A stretch of DNA of 8,777 nucleotides from the NCBI GenBank assembly GCA_944372595.1, contig CALVZT010000031.1:1-8777 (forward strand), written 5' to 3'. A program made the position numbers and the translations under genes. The notes under the pieces are model-generated. The model was not told the origin of the DNA, ran no database searches, and worked only from the letters and a program-made list of their open reading frames with translations. Shown here one piece after another: positions 5,736 through 8,777 of the stretch (the stretch's first letter is position 1; each line of letters opens with the position of its first letter). Source of the DNA: an uncultured Clostridia bacterium (GTDB lineage: Bacteria > Bacillota > Clostridia > Christensenellales > UBA1242).

Positions 5736-6725
5736 ATGGCTAGTATTATTGACTTTCAAGACATCTGCAAAACTTTTAAAGTCCCCGAACGTCAAGGGGG
5801 AAAATGGAAAATGCTTTCTAACTTTTTCAATAGAAAGTACAAAATCGTCCAAGCATTGCAAAACGTATCTTTTTCGATTAATGAAGGAGATATCGTTGGG
5901 TACATTGGACCAAATGGTGCTGGCAAAAGCACTACAATAAAAATAATGAGTGGAATTCTAACTCCCTCATCAGGCAACTGTCAAATATGTGGATTTGTCC
6001 CATGGAAAGACCGCAAAGAGTATGTAAAAAATATCGGAGTTGTTTTTGGTCAAAAAAGTCAACTTTGGTGGGATGTTCCAGTAATCGATAGTTTTGAACT
6101 GTTAAAAGATATTTACAAAATCCCTAATGAAGAATATGAAGAAACATTAAATATTCTCAACAAAGCACTAAATCTTGATGAGATAATTAATAGGCCTTTA
6201 AGACAATTGTCATTAGGACAAAAAATGAAGTGTGAACTTGCCGGTTCGTTGCTACATCGCCCAAAAATATTATTTTTGGATGAGCCCACTATCGGTCTTG
6301 ATGCAATAACCAAATTATCAGTTAGGGATTTTATAAAATATATTAATAAAAAATGGAAGACAACAATTATTCTAACTACCCATGATATGTCCGATATTGA
6401 TGCGCTTACAAATAAAATTATTTTGATTGGTAAAGGCCAAATTCTATATAACGGAACATTTGATAATATTAAAGAAAAATACTCTAATCAAAAGATTATT
6501 CAAGTTGAATTAAGTAAGGAGTATGATAATTTTGACCTCGAAGGATACGAAGTTATATCATATAATAAGAATTTTGTTACCATAAAAAATTTACCTCAAA
6601 CACAATTTCATACAAAACAATTCGTTAACCAAATTACAAAAAAATATGATATTGTCGATTTTCAAATATCTTCTATAAGTATAGATGAAGTACTTGCAAA
6701 ACTCTATAAAGATTATGAGTTGTAG
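5736..6725 (+). CDS. ABC-2 type exporter, ATP-binding subunit (COG4586-like)
   Basis: 329 residues with a complete nucleotide-binding domain: Walker A GPNGAGKST (58-66), Q-loop Q106 within VVFGQKSQLWWD, signature LSLGQKMKCE (158-167), Walker B ILFLDEP (178-184) with catalytic E183, D-loop GLD (187-189) and switch histidine H216. The extended N-terminus before Walker A, with a basic linker (residues 17-38), the GQKSQLWWD Q-loop and the C-terminal extension (about 250-329, ending DEVLAKLYKDYEL) are typical of the COG4586 class that pairs with two permeases of the PF06182 type. It would hydrolyse ATP at the cytosolic face to power export. AAGGAGG lies 8 nt before the ATG. It is the first gene of the operon; the next gene's AGGAGG overlaps its TAG stop. 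All catalytic residues are intact. The substrate is unknown. Confidence 0.93.
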   Translation: MASIIDFQDICKTFKVPERQGGKWKMLSNFFNRKYKIVQALQNVSFSINEGDIVGYIGPNGAGKSTTIKIMSGILTPSSGNCQICGFVPWKDRKEYVKNIGVVFGQKSQLWWDVPVIDSFELLKDIYKIPNEEYEETLNILNKALNLDEIINRPLRQLSLGQKMKCELAGSLLHRPKILFLDEPTIGLDAITKLSVRDFIKYINKKWKTTIILTTHDMSDIDALTNKIILIGKGQILYNGTFDNIKEKYSNQKIIQVELSKEYDNFDLEGYEVISYNKNFVTIKNLPQTQFHTKQFVNQITKKYDIVDFQISSISIDEVLAKLYKDYEL

Positions 6726-6734
6726 GAGGTAAGT

Positions 6735-7532
6735 ATGAGGTCTTATTTAGGAATTTTTAAAATGGAATTCAAAGGCGAATTGCAATATCGTGCTAAGGCA
6801 ATATCTGGCATCGCAACTCAATTTTTTTGGGGAATACTTCTAATATCACTATATACTGCATTTATGAATACCGATGAAGTAAATGGATTTTCAATATCTC
6901 AAATGGCAAGTTATATTTGGTTGGGACAAGCATTTTTTGTAATGAGATATATTTATCTGTTGCCTAATACATCTGAACAAATTGTTAGTGGTAATGTCGG
7001 TTATAAATTTGTCCGACCTATTGATTTATACAATCAATGGTTTAGCGAACACCTCGGACAAAAAATGTCAGCAACATTATTGCGCTCGCCAATTGTTATC
7101 ATAATTAGTTTATTGTTGCCATCAACTATTGGTCTTAGTTTGCCAGTTAGTATTTCTGCATTTTTGCTATTTATTATTAGTTTAATTATTGGCACTTTGT
7201 TATCTGTTGCCATTTCTATGCTGGCTGTTTATTTAGTATTCAAAACATTATCCGACCGTGGAGCAGTTACATTAGTCTCTACAATTTCTGGGCTTTTGGG
7301 TGGAATATACATTCCAATACCATTAATGCCAGATTTTATACAAAATATTGTTAACTATTTACCTTTTAGGTACATTTCCGATTTGCCAATTAGAATATAT
7401 ATTGGAAATGTTGGTATTAGTGATGCACTGCTTCATATAGGAATATGTATTACCTGGCTTGTAATTATTATTTTATTAGGAAAAATATTAATTAAGGCTT
7501 CTGCGAAGAAGGCAATTATACAAGGAGGTTAA
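6735..7532 (+). CDS. ABC-2 type exporter permease (COG4587-like, PF06182 type)
   Basis: 265 residues with six predicted membrane helices at about 23-43, 55-75, 112-130, 138-168, 178-197 and 232-252 and no signal peptide, the ABC-2 exporter topology. The cytosolic stretch between helices 2 and 3 contains SGNVGYKFVRPIDLYNQ (85-101); its G-x-x-x-x-x-x-R-P core recurs in the second permease and is probably part of the interface with the ATPase. A conserved-looking LPFRYISDLPIRIYIGNVG (209-227) precedes the last helix and is characteristic, from memory, of this permease class. It should form a heterodimer with the next gene product. AGGAGG overlapping the upstream stop, 5 nt before the ATG, suggests translational coupling. 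Exported substrate unknown. Confidence 0.9.
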   Translation: MRSYLGIFKMEFKGELQYRAKAISGIATQFFWGILLISLYTAFMNTDEVNGFSISQMASYIWLGQAFFVMRYIYLLPNTSEQIVSGNVGYKFVRPIDLYNQWFSEHLGQKMSATLLRSPIVIIISLLLPSTIGLSLPVSISAFLLFIISLIIGTLLSVAISMLAVYLVFKTLSDRGAVTLVSTISGLLGGIYIPIPLMPDFIQNIVNYLPFRYISDLPIRIYIGNVGISDALLHIGICITWLVIIILLGKILIKASAKKAIIQGG

Positions 7533-7533
7533 T

Positions 7534-8313
7534 ATGTTGTATAGAAAATATCTAAAAAATCAATTTTTATCGGCAGCGCAATATAAATTAAATACCTTTT
7601 TGACTGCATTTGCCCAAGTAATAATCAATGTTGGTGAAGTTTTGGCAGTTTGGATGTTGTTTGGTAGATTTGAATCAGTAGGTGAGTGGGGATTTTATCA
7701 ATCGTTGCTTATGATGGGTATTATTTATACAAGTTTCTCTTTTACTGAATGTTTTGCAAGAGGTTATGACGAATTTTCAAAACTTATTCGTACGGGGCAA
7801 CTTGATAGAATGTTAATTAGACCAGTTAATATACATTATCAAATTTTGGGTTCCAAAATAGAATTTAGTAAAATTGGTAGAATTATTTTAGGAATAACAA
7901 TTAGTGTAATTGCTTTAATCAACTTAAATGCAGATTGGAATTTTTATAAAGTATTAGTGTTGATCGCAACATATATATGTGCCATTTGTGTTGTGTTTGG
8001 CATATTTGTTATTAGCGCAACTATAAGTATTTATACTATAGAAAATTATGAATTTCTTAATATTATTACCAATGGCACCAAGGAAGTATCATATTATCCA
8101 ATAAATATTTATAATAAATGGCTAACCAGAATATTTACTTTTATTATACCAGTTGCGTGCTTCAACTATTTACCTCTTTCGTTTATTATGGGCACTGGAA
8201 GTTTGCCTCAATGGTTATGTGCAGTATCTCCATTATTTGGAATGTTATTTGTTATACCTTGTATGATTGTTTTCAATATTAGTTTAAAAAAATATCAAGG
8301 AACGGGTACATAG
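7534..8313 (+). CDS. ABC-2 type exporter permease (COG3694-like, PF06182 type)
   Basis: 259 residues with six predicted helices at about 22-44, 54-74, 115-132, 138-168, 198-218 and 228-248. The cytosolic segment IRTGQLDRMLIRPVNIHYQ (85-103) corresponds to the SGNVGYKFVRPID segment of the previous permease, so the two are ancient paralogues, but the rest of the sequences differ, indicating an obligate heterodimer rather than a recent duplication. YYPINIYNKWLTRIFTFIIP (187-206) before helix 5, followed by CFNYLP, is typical of the COG3694 class from memory. Its ATG is one base past the previous stop codon, with AGGAGG 5 nt upstream, so translation is tightly coupled. Last gene of the operon, followed within 10 bp by a strong terminator. 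Confidence 0.9.
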   Translation: MLYRKYLKNQFLSAAQYKLNTFLTAFAQVIINVGEVLAVWMLFGRFESVGEWGFYQSLLMMGIIYTSFSFTECFARGYDEFSKLIRTGQLDRMLIRPVNIHYQILGSKIEFSKIGRIILGITISVIALINLNADWNFYKVLVLIATYICAICVVFGIFVISATISIYTIENYEFLNIITNGTKEVSYYPINIYNKWLTRIFTFIIPVACFNYLPLSFIMGTGSLPQWLCAVSPLFGMLFVIPCMIVFNISLKKYQGTGT

Positions 8314-8318
8314 AAAAC

Positions 8319-8349
8319 AAAAAACTAGCAAAAAATGCTAGTTTTTTTT
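8319..8349 (+). terminator. Intrinsic terminator of the ABC operon
   Basis: AAAAAACTAGCA (8319-8330) and TGCTAGTTTTTT (8336-8347) form a perfect 12-bp stem around five A, followed by T to 8349. It begins 5 bp after the last stop codon. Confidence 0.92.
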
Positions 8350-8381
8350 CGTTTAAATAATATAAAATTTCTACTATTAAA

Positions 8382-8390
8382 TGTTATAAT
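8382..8390 (+). promoter_or_regulatory. Extended -10 element (TGTTATAAT) before the right-hand reading frame
   Basis: A consensus TATAAT (8385-8390) is preceded by TGT, but no good -35 lies 17 bp upstream (ATAAAA). In AT-rich DNA this can occur by chance. Confidence 0.35.
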
Positions 8391-8409
8391 AATTATGTAA
8401 AAATCAAAT

Positions 8410-8777
8410 GTGAAGTTAAGGGGCGAAAATTTCAGGTATTTTGCAACAAATAATTCTCCCACTTTAAACCCAATAGTCTTACCAAACTCTCTTACAACTC
8501 TATCTGCTTGGTGCTTGGCTGGTAATTATAGTTTAGAAAAAGTAGTTATAGGACCTAATATTCATTCACTCGAAAATAATTTGTTTTTTAGCGATGTTAA
8601 TTTAAAAGAAGTAATAATAAAAGGGGATATAAGCGCGACTTCCAACACAGCAGATATATTTACCAATATCACATCAAGCGTAACCCTATATGGTAACGAG
8701 ACAGTACAAAACTTTGTACAAAGATATAACGAGAATACCCCAAATCATCAACTAATATACAGTCAACTAGATAATAT
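8410..8777 (+). CDS. BspA-type leucine-rich-repeat protein, N-terminal part only; start uncertain, runs off the window
   Basis: The frame is open for 122 codons from GTG 8410 to the window end; an in-frame TAA sits just upstream at 8398-8400. The translation carries the LRR_5/BspA signature of alternating short strands and N-S-L turns: IVLPNSLTTLSAWCLAGN (22-39) and LEKVVIGPNIHSLENNLFF (42-60), then NLKEVIIKG (64-72), and a later SSVTLYGNETVQNFV (89-103). Such proteins are normally secreted surface proteins with a signal peptide, yet none is encoded here, and the only in-frame conventional start, GTG 8410, has no ribosome binding site; AAGGGG at 8418-8423 lies inside the frame without a start codon after it. 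Either the 5' end has been lost and this is a remnant, or the start is unconventional. The downstream part is not visible. Confidence 0.6.
   Translation, partial: MKLRGENFRYFATNNSPTLNPIVLPNSLTTLSAWCLAGNYSLEKVVIGPNIHSLENNLFFSDVNLKEVIIKGDISATSNTADIFTNITSSVTLYGNETVQNFVQRYNENTPNHQLIYSQLDN

Noticed and set aside
5749..6313. Three short frames (one plus, two minus) inside the ABC ATPase gene
   Set aside because: The ATPase frame has every catalytic motif; these are frame shadows without ribosome binding sites.
546..8313. Genetic code 4 (TGA as Trp), suggested by low GC and absence of TGA stops
   Set aside because: Tryptophan is encoded by TGG throughout and all genes are full length under the standard bacterial code; nine stops are too few to infer reassignment.

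Overview
The window is AT-rich, with strong AGGAGG-type ribosome binding sites, canonical sigma-A promoters (four of the five promoter candidates have an extended -10 TGn), T-run intrinsic terminators and standard-code genes (Trp is TGG; all completed genes stop at TAA or TAG). This fits a low-GC Firmicute, most likely a Clostridia-type, possibly uncultured gut lineage. That placement is inferred from composition and signals, not from a marker gene.

Layout. (1) 1-307: two tandem copies of a 176-bp-period, GC-richer, non-coding repeat that consists almost entirely of consecutive hairpins. (2) 485-2971: a promoter, then two envelope genes in an operon (a membrane-anchored secreted protein of unknown function and a leucine-rich-repeat surface protein with a signal peptide and C-terminal anchor), closed by an intrinsic terminator. 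(3) 2983-4742: three consecutive but mutually dissimilar GNAT-type N-acetyltransferase genes, with an internal promoter and a strong, probably bidirectional terminator. (4) 4769-5422, minus strand: a small protein with two membrane helices and a cytosolic helical domain, with its own promoter. (5) 5385-5735: a 350-bp divergent intergenic region with a dyad, a strong promoter and a structured leader of about 90 nt. (6) 5736-8349: a three-gene ABC-2 exporter operon (ATPase and two non-identical six-helix permeases, the COG4586/COG4587/COG3694 arrangement) ending in a strong terminator. (7) 8382-8777: the beginning of a BspA-type leucine-rich-repeat reading frame that runs off the window and lacks a convincing start.

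The ABC operon is the only clear multi-subunit machine: the ATPase should power a heterodimeric permease that exports an unknown substrate. The two envelope genes are probably co-expressed. The acetyltransferases look like independent accessory enzymes. I see no CRISPR array, phage gene, transposase, RNA gene of a known class, or canonical defence module. The least explained items are the hairpin-array repeat at the left edge and the ABC operon leader.
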